From contig CAYGYG010000027.1 in the NCBI GenBank assembly GCA_964354155.1, positions 1-36,526 on the forward strand: a stretch of 36,526 nucleotides of DNA, written 5' to 3'. The stretch is from CAYGYG01 sp964354155. Its GTDB lineage: Bacteria; Hydrothermota; Tepidihabitantia; SM23-42; CAYGYG01. Below, piece after piece: positions 23,312 through 30,732 of this stretch. The notes beneath the pieces are model-generated. The model made no database searches. It worked only from the letters and a program-made list of their open reading frames with translations, and was not told where the DNA came from. Position 1 is the stretch's first letter. Each line of letters starts with the position of its first letter. The position numbers and the translations under genes were made by a program.

Positions 23312-24082
23312 TCACGGAATTATCATCAAGAATGGCAGCCAACGACGCAGGATGGCATCGCCCAACAGGTAGGCAATAAGGGCTCCCACGGCCAGAAACG
23401 GACCGAACGGGACGACCGACTTCTTGCCCTTGATGCCATAGCCGATGGCCAGGATCGCCCCGAGGAAGATGGCAAAGGCGGCATGGCGCAGGCCCAGAAA
23501 GGCGCCGATCATGCCGGCCAAGAACATCTCCTCATTGCCGACAACTTCCTTCTTCTCGGTCTTCATGCCGATGAAATAGATCAGGTAGATAATGAGCCAG
23601 CCGAAGAAAAACCCGAACACCGGCCCAAGGTAGTAATGGCGCCAGAAGAAGTTGAACCCAAGACCGAGGAGCGTTCCCGTGATCGCCAGCGCCAGGGGTA
23701 TCTTATTCTGCTCGAGGTCAATGAAACCGATGAGCATCAGGTCGATGAAAAAGAGGCTGGTGAAGTAGAACTCAGGGCGAAACCGGTAGTAGCGAAAAAA
23801 ATACAGGACGACGATGCCCGTCAGGATCTCGACCAGCGGATAGCGAATCGGTATTATCCGGTCACAGGATGAGCATTTGCCCTGCGCCAAAAAATACCCG
23901 ACAATCGGGATGTTCTCTTTCCAGGATAGAGACCTTTTGCAGCCCGGGCAATAAGGAAGGTAGAAAAACGATTCGCCTCTTGGGTAGCGATGGATGATGA
24001 CGTTGAGCAACCACCCAACCACCACTCCAATTGAGGTTATGATTGGATACCAGTACCAGGGCGTAGGATAGTAATGGTACAC
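23312..24082 (-). CDS. Prepilin peptidase (A24 family, PilD-like)
   Basis: This 256-residue polytopic membrane protease cleaves, and usually N-methylates, type IV prepilin leaders. The cytoplasmic domain has the zinc-binding pairs CPGC (45-48) and CSSC (70-73). The first catalytic aspartate is D122 in FIDLEQNKIP. At the second site, normally G-D-x-K, the sequence reads VGNEEMFLAGMIGAFLG, placing E185 where the aspartate should be. About eight hydrophobic helices are visible. The start is GTG 24082, only five bases after the -10 box, hence probably leaderless. No pilin or pilus motor genes are in the window. Confidence 0.88.
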   Translation of the reverse strand: MYHYYPTPWYWYPIITSIGVVVGWLLNVIIHRYPRGESFFYLPYCPGCKRSLSWKENIPIVGYFLAQGKCSSCDRIIPIRYPLVEILTGIVVLYFFRYYRFRPEFYFTSLFFIDLMLIGFIDLEQNKIPLALAITGTLLGLGFNFFWRHYYLGPVFGFFFGWLIIYLIYFIGMKTEKKEVVGNEEMFLAGMIGAFLGLRHAAFAIFLGAILAIGYGIKGKKSVVPFGPFLAVGALIAYLLGDAILRRWLPFLMIIP

Positions 24083-24087
24083 GGCTG

Positions 24088-24138
24088 ATTATAGCGCCGA
24101 AGGCGGGAGCTGTCAATCCGTATCTCCCGCCTTCGGCG
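24088..24138 (-). promoter_or_regulatory. Terminator-like hairpin with the prepilin peptidase promoter inside it
   Basis: The arms at 24095-24109 and 24124-24138 are a perfect 15-bp inverted repeat (CGCCGAAGGCGGGAG and its complement) with a 14-base loop. On the minus strand TTGACA (24111-24116) lies in the loop, the 17-bp spacer is formed by one arm, and TATAAT (24088-24093) follows. The element can end the upstream Asp-box gene transcript and start the next. Confidence 0.65.
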
Positions 24139-24172
24139 TCCCACGCATCGGCAAGGGACCCGGGAATCTGTT

Positions 24173-25909
24173 CTACCGTAAGAAGCTGATTTTCCTGAGT
24201 ACCCTGCGGCCTCCGGTTGCCGCTTCCACGAAGTACGTGCCGGATGGCAGCGGATTCCCATTGTCGTCGTCACCACGCCAGGTCACGGTTGATGCTCGAT
24301 TCACGATGCCCGATGCAAAGTCAGAACTCAGATTCTTGACGACTCGTCCTGAAGCATCATAGATCTGCAGGCGCATTCCGGCTGCCTTCCCAGGTGAGCC
24401 CGGCATCACGAATACAATCCGCGTGCTCTGCATAAAGGGATTGGGCGTTGCCGTCAGATGTGGCATTGGACTTTTGACACCGGTGCCTTCGTCTTCTTCA
24501 ATCCCGACCCACCGAATGCTGCGTCTTTCATAGTATACGCTGTTCGTGGCCCAGTATACGAAGTGGAGCCAGACATTGGTATTGATACTGGCGAGCGATG
24601 TATCACGACTCGGAATGTGGGCACACTCGATCGGACCGTCGGCCGCGGCCAGCGGTATGTTGAGCCAACCCAGGTAACGCCAGCTTGTTCCCAAGTCGTT
24701 GGAAACCCAGCAACGGACATCGGTGCCCGATCCCGTGGTTATCTTGCCGGTGACCGCGATATTATTCGTGAATCGAACGAAATCCTTACCGGCACTTATC
24801 GACACTTCGCGCACGATCGAATCCTGCCCCGGAGGAGTGTTCCCGCCGAGCAGGGTCAGCGACCAACTGCGGTTACCGATCGGACCGCTCGCCTTCCAGA
24901 ATTCGGTCCGGTCCCGGTGCTCACCGGGCACACCCGGCGATAGAACTACGTAGGGCGTATTATTGATGACTTCGCAATCATAGTTGTACCACCAGCTCGA
25001 GTATTGCGGATAGGGTGGCGGGTTCATTGATGTGAAAAAGCATTTGCCGTTGGGCGGTATCCAAGTCAATCCGTTGTCGGTCGATTCGATGCAGTAAGGC
25101 CACATCAGAGTATCCGGTCCGACAACCGTATCGCGCTGGAAATACGCGAAGAGATAGCCGCCGGTGCCGAAACGGATATGGGGAGCATCCAGGCCGCCCA
25201 CACTGGCCCGGGCAATCAGTATTGGTCCTGACCAGTTGTAGCCCGCATCGGTGGATACCCATCCGTAGATCTTTGTCCCAGCCCCAGCTCCGAAGTCATA
25301 GTCAACAGCGGTCGCATAGACGATGTTCCGGTTGTCGGGACGAACGGCAACACAAGGCAACCATAGATTGAGCGAATCTGCACCAGGCATGACCCGGCGC
25401 TGGAAAGAACCGTTCGGGAAGCCGCCTTCGTCAAAGGCAACGCCTAAGACACTTGAATCTACATAGGCCCCGCCCCGAAAGTAAGCCTCCTGCCAGACAC
25501 CATAAATCGCCTCGCTGGCCGCAATCCAGTCGCCGGCACGCGCATCAATGCCGGGGTAACACCGGCGGTAGTTGACGTAGCGCACCGAGAACGGCCCAAA
25601 CAGCCGCCAGGCCGCGCCCCGATTCGTCGAGTAGGCAATCTTGGTCTGAAAGATGTTGTCCGGGTTGCCTGAAGTGAAGCCGTAGATGACCGCGACATTG
25701 CCGGTCGTATCGGCGCAGATACTCTTGCCGGCCGAGCCCAGGATCGAGCGGATATCCGGGGCGGCGTCGATGCGGACCGCCAGTGGGCTTGGGGGGCGAC
25801 CCGTACCGTGTTGAAGCGGGCCGTAGATGCCGTCCCGGGGCACGGCCCGGTTGTCCACCGCCCACCCGAAGACCGTCAAACATGATATTAGAACCGCAAC
25901 GCTTTTCAT
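24173..25909 (-). CDS. Secreted Asp-box (BNR/sialidase-type propeller) protein with sorting domain
   Basis: A 578-residue exported protein. I start it at ATG 25909 behind AAAGGAGGAAAG, which gives a signal peptide MKSVAVLISCLTVFGWA; an upstream in-frame start would bury it. Four Asp-box motifs (S-x-[DN]-x-G-x-x-W) are visible: STNRGAAW, STDAGYNW, STDNGLTW and SNDLGTSW, so a beta-propeller is likely. The catalytic arginines of true sialidases cannot be assigned, so glycosidase activity is open. The C terminus (LTATPNPFMQSTRIVFV to VLRKISFLR) is the FlgD/Por-like sorting domain with GNPLPSGTYFVE. The promoter carries three 11-bp-spaced repeats. Confidence 0.8.
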   Translation of the reverse strand: MKSVAVLISCLTVFGWAVDNRAVPRDGIYGPLQHGTGRPPSPLAVRIDAAPDIRSILGSAGKSICADTTGNVAVIYGFTSGNPDNIFQTKIAYSTNRGAAWRLFGPFSVRYVNYRRCYPGIDARAGDWIAASEAIYGVWQEAYFRGGAYVDSSVLGVAFDEGGFPNGSFQRRVMPGADSLNLWLPCVAVRPDNRNIVYATAVDYDFGAGAGTKIYGWVSTDAGYNWSGPILIARASVGGLDAPHIRFGTGGYLFAYFQRDTVVGPDTLMWPYCIESTDNGLTWIPPNGKCFFTSMNPPPYPQYSSWWYNYDCEVINNTPYVVLSPGVPGEHRDRTEFWKASGPIGNRSWSLTLLGGNTPPGQDSIVREVSISAGKDFVRFTNNIAVTGKITTGSGTDVRCWVSNDLGTSWRYLGWLNIPLAAADGPIECAHIPSRDTSLASINTNVWLHFVYWATNSVYYERRSIRWVGIEEDEGTGVKSPMPHLTATPNPFMQSTRIVFVMPGSPGKAAGMRLQIYDASGRVVKNLSSDFASGIVNRASTVTWRGDDDNGNPLPSGTYFVEAATGGRRVLRKISFLR

Positions 25910-25969
25910 CTTTCCTCCTTTGGTTGGTGCATCTGACACCTCGTTCACCACCTTGACCCTCCCGTAAGC

Positions 25970-26011
25970 ATTATAAACCAGACCGTTGCGAAAACGTTGC
26001 GGAGTCGTTGC
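25970..26011 (-). promoter_or_regulatory. Promoter with three CGTTGC direct repeats at 11-bp spacing
   Basis: The -10 box TATAAT (minus strand) is at 25970-25975. CGTTGC occurs at 25984-25989, 25995-26000 and 26006-26011, in exact 11-bp steps. The middle copy falls where the -35 box should be, and no good -35 is present. This is the layout of an activator-dependent promoter bound by a helical-turn-spaced response regulator. Confidence 0.6.
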
Positions 26012-26050
26012 GGACCCTGGGGACAGCCCCTGACTTTTATTTGGTGGTTA

Positions 26051-26764
26051 CTACTTCTTCACCGAATCAATGAGTTCTTTCACGTATTCCAGAAGCGTAT
26101 CGTACTTCCCCTTCAGTTCATAATAGTCCTTCTTGTAGTCTTGTGCCGCGGATGGTTCGCTGCTTGCCTTGATGAAATTCCGTTCGATTATTGGGATCAA
26201 ATTAATGACTTTCTTCTCTTTCTCGGCCAGGTCTATTTTCTCAGCCACCTCGGCAAAACCGGCTTCTTCGAGCCATTTACGCGGGTCTATCAATGGCGGG
26301 AGATCGTCTTTCTTGGCCCAGGCATCCCGGGCGGACGGGAGGTCGGCAATGATCTCAGGATAGATCTCACGCGCGGCCATTACATACCGGTCTGGAAACT
26401 CCTTGTCCTTTTCATCATAGAGAATGAACCGGTATGAATGCGGCCCGGCCTCAAGTTCACCTTTGACCTTGGTGTCCGCCTTCTGGTAAACGCAGAGACC
26501 GGGGGGCGGCATGATGCAGAGCCGCTCACACAGTTTGAACATGGTCTGACGCGCGGTCATCTCTTTGAGCAGATGAACGTTGACGATCATCAGCTTAAGT
26601 CGCTTCTGAAACCGGCACAACATTTCCAGTGTCTGCGGCATGGTTCCGATGCCGATTATCCGTTCCCGCGGCAGCAAATCACACAGCTGTTTTCGTATCA
26701 GAAGATCCGGTTCGATCAGCAGAATCATCGCGATGATTATCAACTGAAACGGCCGGTCGGGCAA
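26051..26764 (-). CDS. Pseudo-receiver-like protein with coiled C terminus, unknown function
   Basis: This 237-residue soluble protein opens with a segment that looks like a response-regulator receiver (MILLIEPDLLIRKQLCDLL, then IIGIGTMPQTLEML). The strand where the phospho-aspartate should sit reads LKLMIVNVHLL, with N and no clear acceptor, so it would be a pseudo-receiver. The middle (CVYQKADTKVKGELEAGPHSYRFILYDEKDKEF) is unrecognised. The end (DYKKDYYELKGKYDTLLEYVKELIDSVKK) is likely coiled coil. A TATAAT at 26772-26777 ends 7 bases before a TTG codon at 26764; the ATG at 26728 is an alternative start. It lies 130 bp past the DUF6754 operon. Confidence 0.55.
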   Translation of the reverse strand: MPDRPFQLIIIAMILLIEPDLLIRKQLCDLLPRERIIGIGTMPQTLEMLCRFQKRLKLMIVNVHLLKEMTARQTMFKLCERLCIMPPPGLCVYQKADTKVKGELEAGPHSYRFILYDEKDKEFPDRYVMAAREIYPEIIADLPSARDAWAKKDDLPPLIDPRKWLEEAGFAEVAEKIDLAEKEKKVINLIPIIERNFIKASSEPSAAQDYKKDYYELKGKYDTLLEYVKELIDSVKK

Positions 26765-26860
26765 TTGGTGGATTATACTGAATCTAGGCTAGGTAGTTTC
26801 CGGTACGTCGCGGTGGTGCGGTTTGGACCCGACCTTCACCAAGAGCCCCTCTCCTCTATC

Positions 26861-26879
26861 CTCCCCCTCGAGGGGGGAG
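26861..26879. terminator. GC-rich hairpin at the end of the DUF6754 operon
   Basis: CTCCCC and GGGGAG arms around CTCGAG form a stem between the 26895 and 26764 genes. There is no T tract. It may end the long minus-strand operon or be a REP-like element. Confidence 0.4.
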
Positions 26880-26894
26880 AAGGAAACCTGTTCC

Positions 26895-27509
26895 CTACTT
26901 AATCACACCGAGCCACGGTCCAAGCAAAAACTGGAGCCGGCCGATCAGAAGGCTGATGCGCGCCATCACGGTGTACCCGAAAGTGGCCCCGAAACTGACC
27001 ATGACAAATGCGATACCGATACGCGACATGACCTTGAGGCCGCCTTTCTGTTCCGTTGAGAAGAAGAAGTAGGTGATGGTTGCGATGACACCGACGAGCA
27101 CGATGCAGGCCGCCACGCCGCTCTCAATACTGCCGAATGAAGCCCGGGTCAGCACCGTCCCTTCCATCTGCTTCAAGATCCGCGCCTGAATGCTGGCCGG
27201 GATGGCCGCGCCCGCGTAGTACCCCATTGTGATGGCAATTGGAATGCGCACGAGCCAGGAAATCCTAGGCACGAACCGGGCAACGTAGAGCATCCCGATG
27301 GTCAGCGGAATCACCAGCCAGATCTGGCCGGCATACAGCGGCCGGATCAGACTGGGCATGAGCAAGCGGTGCCAGATGATCGAGACGGCGTAGCCGTTGG
27401 CAATACCGACATAGAGGTGCTCGGCAAAACGGTAAAACGGGTTCTCACGATACAGAAAGGAGAAAATACATAACGTCAGAAATGACGCGATCCAAACCCA
27501 GACGATCAC
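26895..27509 (-). CDS. Polytopic membrane protein, last gene of the DUF6754 operon
   Basis: A 204-residue protein with about six hydrophobic segments (for example VWIASFLTLCIFSFLY at 4-19, WLVIPLTIGMLYVARF near 64-79, VAACIVLVGVIATITYFFF near 132-150). I do not recognise a named family or catalytic motif. Its ATG overlaps the end of the preceding gene by 4 bp, so it is made with it. Given the coupling, it is probably a subunit of one membrane complex with the next three proteins. Confidence 0.7.
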   Translation of the reverse strand: MIVWVWIASFLTLCIFSFLYRENPFYRFAEHLYVGIANGYAVSIIWHRLLMPSLIRPLYAGQIWLVIPLTIGMLYVARFVPRISWLVRIPIAITMGYYAGAAIPASIQARILKQMEGTVLTRASFGSIESGVAACIVLVGVIATITYFFFSTEQKGGLKVMSRIGIAFVMVSFGATFGYTVMARISLLIGRLQFLLGPWLGVIK

Positions 27510-28348
27510 TTGCGCCGCCTTGACTTGAAGTAGATGACGTTGCCGATGATGATGAAAAGCATGATAACGAGATGGGCCGCGGTTTGGGAACTCATCGCCT
27601 GCGTCGCCCGGCGTATACCCGGCACCCCAACCCTGGTCTCGACCAGTTCCTCGTATTCAGCGCCGCCTTTCATACCCGGCACAAAACCGGACAATTGACC
27701 AGACTGCAGATAGATATACATGTCGGCGCCGTACACCGCGGTGACACCCGCACCGATCTTGACCCCAAATCGATTCTGGGCATAGGCAATGTAGGTTGCT
27801 GGATAGCCGCTGCTCGACACTGAAACCAGAATGCCAACATCATCGTAGTTGTGCAATTTCCTCATAATCGGAAGTGTATCAAGCTTATTGCCGTAGTAAT
27901 CCTGGGGAAACACCTTGACGATACTCTCGCCCATGCCCAGGACCGGTACCAGTACCGGGTATTGCCAGCCGAAGAAAGCGTAGTCGCGGCCGTAGATGAT
28001 GCTGTCCGCACGGGAGCCGGCCCGCGCATTGAACTCGGTAACCACGGTCCGGATCGCGTCCTGGGCCAAGCCCAGGCCCTGCAGGTAGTTGGTCAAGATG
28101 CCCACCCGGATGCGCCGGCCGAAGGCATGGCGCAACAGGGCGATGGTGATGGGGTGCACCTCAGGCTGGCCGCCCGGTTCATAATCAACCGAGATGATCA
28201 GCGACTTGGTCTCCCGGTCGATGTTTTCGATGGTATCGAAGAGGCGCTGGACCGGATACATTACTCTCACCGGCAGGTAGAAAGGCACAATCAACGGAAC
28301 CAGAACTACCACGCCGATCGCCAGGTAAACCAGGTGCCGGAAGTTCAT
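27506..28348 (-). CDS. Membrane-anchored Rossmann-like protein, DUF6754 operon
   Basis: This 280-residue protein has a transmembrane helix at each end (LVYLAIGVVVLVPLIVPFYL near 6-25 and AAHLVIMLFIIIGNVIYF near 257-274). Between them is a ~220-residue soluble domain with alternating strands and helices: SLIISVDYEPGGQPEVHPIT, RRIRVGILTNYLQGLGLAQD, DDVGILVSVSSSGYPATYIA. The central domain faces one side of the membrane and may bind a ligand or nucleotide. No known motif is certain. 4-bp overlaps on both sides tie it to its neighbours. Confidence 0.7.
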   Translation of the reverse strand: MNFRHLVYLAIGVVVLVPLIVPFYLPVRVMYPVQRLFDTIENIDRETKSLIISVDYEPGGQPEVHPITIALLRHAFGRRIRVGILTNYLQGLGLAQDAIRTVVTEFNARAGSRADSIIYGRDYAFFGWQYPVLVPVLGMGESIVKVFPQDYYGNKLDTLPIMRKLHNYDDVGILVSVSSSGYPATYIAYAQNRFGVKIGAGVTAVYGADMYIYLQSGQLSGFVPGMKGGAEYEELVETRVGVPGIRRATQAMSSQTAAHLVIMLFIIIGNVIYFKSRRRK

Positions 28349-29004
28349 TTCGTACCTCCGAGCCAGCCCCGTTCAATGCCGAGAATCACCTTCAAGGCGG
28401 TCGCGATCACGCCGAAGTAAACGCCGAAAAGAATGCCGCGTTTGGCCGCCACGTTAGGCACGTCCAGAATCCACTGCGCCAGGCCCGGAATCGCGCCGGT
28501 AATGTAACTTCCCAGCGGCGTCATGCCCAGCATGATAATGAAACCTGAAATCAAGAGCAGCGTTGCCTCGAAATTGCGGACCCGGAAAGCACGAAAAGCC
28601 GCCGTGGCGATGAAGAAGGCCAGAAGCGAAAACATCGTCGCCCCCAACGGCGTCAGGACGTTGAGGTACAGCGTCTGAAGGTCGAAACTGAATCCGCCGA
28701 TCCTGGTCGGCAGGATGCCGCCGCCTTCAATGCCTCCAAAAAGCCCGATGACCGCGGTGACGGCAAATGCGATCAGCGCGATCCAACTGAAGGGCCAGTG
28801 TTGCTTCCGTTTTCTGACTTTCTCAAGGTGATGCCGGAGAATGCTGGCCAGGCCGAGCAGAAGCGCGAAGGCCTCGATGATTCGCAAATACTGGTTACGG
28901 ATAACGGTGTCGGTGTTTTGAACCACTGGATGGGGTATCAGAAAAGGGATGATACCAAGAATGCCCATAACGAAAACTAAGGCCAACGGTATCCTCTGTT
29001 TCAT
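28345..29004 (-). CDS. Polytopic membrane protein, DUF6754 operon
   Basis: A 219-residue protein with about six hydrophobic segments (IPLALVFVMGILGIIPFLI near 5-23, IIEAFALLLGLASIL, FSWIALIAFAVTAVIGLFGG, ATMFSLLAFFIATAAF, FEATLLLISGFIIMLGM, GILFGVYFGVIATALKVIL). A basic loop (HHLEKVRKRKQ) suggests the cytoplasmic side. No family is recognised. It starts one base after the DUF6754-like gene stops and overlaps the next gene by 4 bp. Confidence 0.7.
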   Translation of the reverse strand: MKQRIPLALVFVMGILGIIPFLIPHPVVQNTDTVIRNQYLRIIEAFALLLGLASILRHHLEKVRKRKQHWPFSWIALIAFAVTAVIGLFGGIEGGGILPTRIGGFSFDLQTLYLNVLTPLGATMFSLLAFFIATAAFRAFRVRNFEATLLLISGFIIMLGMTPLGSYITGAIPGLAQWILDVPNVAAKRGILFGVYFGVIATALKVILGIERGWLGGTK

Positions 29005-29005
29005 A

Positions 29006-30091
29006 TCACCGGAAAAGGTTCAGGACCGGCCACCGTGTAGCGAGGCCGATCGCGGAAAAAATAATAAGCAAACCCAACAGGATCGCCTTGCAGATATCCT
29101 GCCCCTTGAGAGCGCCCAGCAGCAAGGGTTCGCGTGAAAGGTAGGCAGAAGCCGCGTACAGCTCCTCGCCGATGAGAGTGTAGTCGCACGAACAGACAAA
29201 GAACGGCAGCTGGAGCAGATAATCCGTACCCGCAATCTGGATCGCGCCGGTGCTGGCTCCGGTTTCGGCCAGAATCAATGCTTCGGCGGCAAATCCCCCG
29301 ATGAAGAAGTTGGTCGCCGGCTTCTCCCGGGTCATGATGCCGTCTACGGCCGCGGCGTAGCCGAACTGGTTGTTGGTTACGAAGTAAACCAGGTCCGGGT
29401 TGAAAACATCCGGCCGGCCGGCTTTCGTACAGGCCTCTTTGACGACTTCACGTGCCACGGTATAGACGATCGGATCGGCATTGGGGACGATAATCGGAAC
29501 CTCGTACTGGGCGGTCTTCTGCGCGATCTCCCCGAGGATGTTCATCGAGGCGATCGTCGCGATGTCACTCATGTCGCTGAGTCCCGGAACATAGAGAATC
29601 GGGCGTCCCATCTCCGTGGCCCGGCCCACGGCCTCGTCAATGGCATCAAGGCCGGCAATACGCCGGATGAAAAGCCGGTCGCCGCGACGGGCTCGGTAGA
29701 TGAACCAGAGGACCAAAGAGAAAACGATCAGCATGACAATGACCACGTTGAGCCGCCCCAGGTTGAACCACTGGGGTCTAGAAACAGCGGCAATCGCGGG
29801 TTGAGAGAACGCGACGTCGGTTGCGGTTATCGCGAGGATCTTATAGTTATACCGCCGGCCATCGACGACTTTGTTGTCAAGGTATGAGAAGATGCCCGGT
29901 CGTACCGACCCGATTCTACTGAAATCCGTCTCCGCTTCAGCCCGCCAAATTTCGAAACGCTTCACCTCGACCTCGCCGTCGGCCACGGTCCAGGTCACGG
30001 TCATGCAATTGCCCCCATCACCAGGGGTATCTTTGGCGACCACGTTTTGCGGCGGCATAACCAGAATGAACAACCAGAGGGCCGCGATCAT
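29006..30091 (-). CDS. FN3-like plus DUF6754-like membrane protein
   Basis: A 361-residue protein. I start it at ATG 30091, which overlaps the pgeF stop by 4 bp; this gives the signal sequence MIAALWLFILVMPPQNVVA. Residues ~23-110 resemble one FN3 domain (TVTWTVADGEVEVKRFEIWR, ending SQPAIAAVSRPQ). A transmembrane helix (VVIVMLIVFSLVLWFIY) follows near 119-135. The large remaining part (LDAIDEAVGRATEMGRPILY, IIVPNADPIVYTVAREVVKE, GASTGAIQIAGTDYLLQLP, CDYTLIGEELYAASAYLS) matches what I know as DUF6754, of unknown function. A final helix closes it. The membrane layout suggests an outward FN3 domain and an inward DUF6754 domain. Confidence 0.7.
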   Translation of the reverse strand: MIAALWLFILVMPPQNVVAKDTPGDGGNCMTVTWTVADGEVEVKRFEIWRAEAETDFSRIGSVRPGIFSYLDNKVVDGRRYNYKILAITATDVAFSQPAIAAVSRPQWFNLGRLNVVIVMLIVFSLVLWFIYRARRGDRLFIRRIAGLDAIDEAVGRATEMGRPILYVPGLSDMSDIATIASMNILGEIAQKTAQYEVPIIVPNADPIVYTVAREVVKEACTKAGRPDVFNPDLVYFVTNNQFGYAAAVDGIMTREKPATNFFIGGFAAEALILAETGASTGAIQIAGTDYLLQLPFFVCSCDYTLIGEELYAASAYLSREPLLLGALKGQDICKAILLGLLIIFSAIGLATRWPVLNLFR

Positions 30092-30732
30092 AACACGTCG
30101 TCGATGCCCGCCATCCCGATCAGGGCGTAGTTGCGGCCGGCACTCTTGCCGTCGCGCCGATAGGAATGGAAAAAGCCAGGATTGCAGCAGGTGCAAAGCT
30201 CTAGGGAAGCAAGTTCTCGCACCCCGCTCAGCAGATACCGATTGGCCGCCTTGAGATCTAGGTGCGTAGTCTCGCCGCGCCGGGTGAAGATCGACTCCGG
30301 AAAAGAACCGCGCAACTCTTCATAGAGGTCAGCGCCCACCGAATAGCAGCACGGATTGATGCACGGCCCAAAGAAGTAAGTCGGGGGTTCACAAAACATG
30401 TCGAGAATCCTGGCGCTGATTCGGCCGGCGGTCCCACGCCAGCCGGCATGAACTATGCCGACCTGCTCCCTGGTAAAGAAGTAAACGGGCAAGCAGTCAG
30501 CCACCCGCACGCCGATAAAAACGTCACGCCGGCTCGTGATCAAACCATCGCCGATCTCGACGGTTTCATTGTCGAGATCGACGACCCGGTTAGAATGAAC
30601 CTGGTTGAGCATGATGACTTGTCGCTTCGCCGCCAGACGGTCCATGAATTCCTCATCACGGCGGGTCGTGAAAAAGGCCGTGACCGGTCCTGCTTCCAGC
30701 GTGAAAACCTGCTCCGGGCTATTACGCCACAT
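30088..30732 (-). CDS. pgeF: Peptidoglycan editing factor / YfiH-type laccase-domain protein
   Basis: This 214-residue YfiH-family protein has the three metal ligands: H46 in LNQVHSNRV, C80 in RVADCLPV and H95 in GIVHAGWRG. The C-terminal DLKAANRYLL is also typical. Members are called PgeF for keeping wrong residues out of cell-wall precursors, and also act as purine nucleoside phosphorylases or deaminases. Either role fits. The ATG is 11 bp inside recJ, and the stop overlaps the next gene, so it is the second gene of a coupled operon. Confidence 0.9.
   Translation of the reverse strand: MWRNSPEQVFTLEAGPVTAFFTTRRDEEFMDRLAAKRQVIMLNQVHSNRVVDLDNETVEIGDGLITSRRDVFIGVRVADCLPVYFFTREQVGIVHAGWRGTAGRISARILDMFCEPPTYFFGPCINPCCYSVGADLYEELRGSFPESIFTRRGETTHLDLKAANRYLLSGVRELASLELCTCCNPGFFHSYRRDGKSAGRNYALIGMAGIDDVL

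Noticed and set aside
26020..26045. Possible transposon end (GGGGACAGCCCC near 26020)
   Set aside because: It resembles fragments often left near REP-associated transposases, but no transposase or second end is present.
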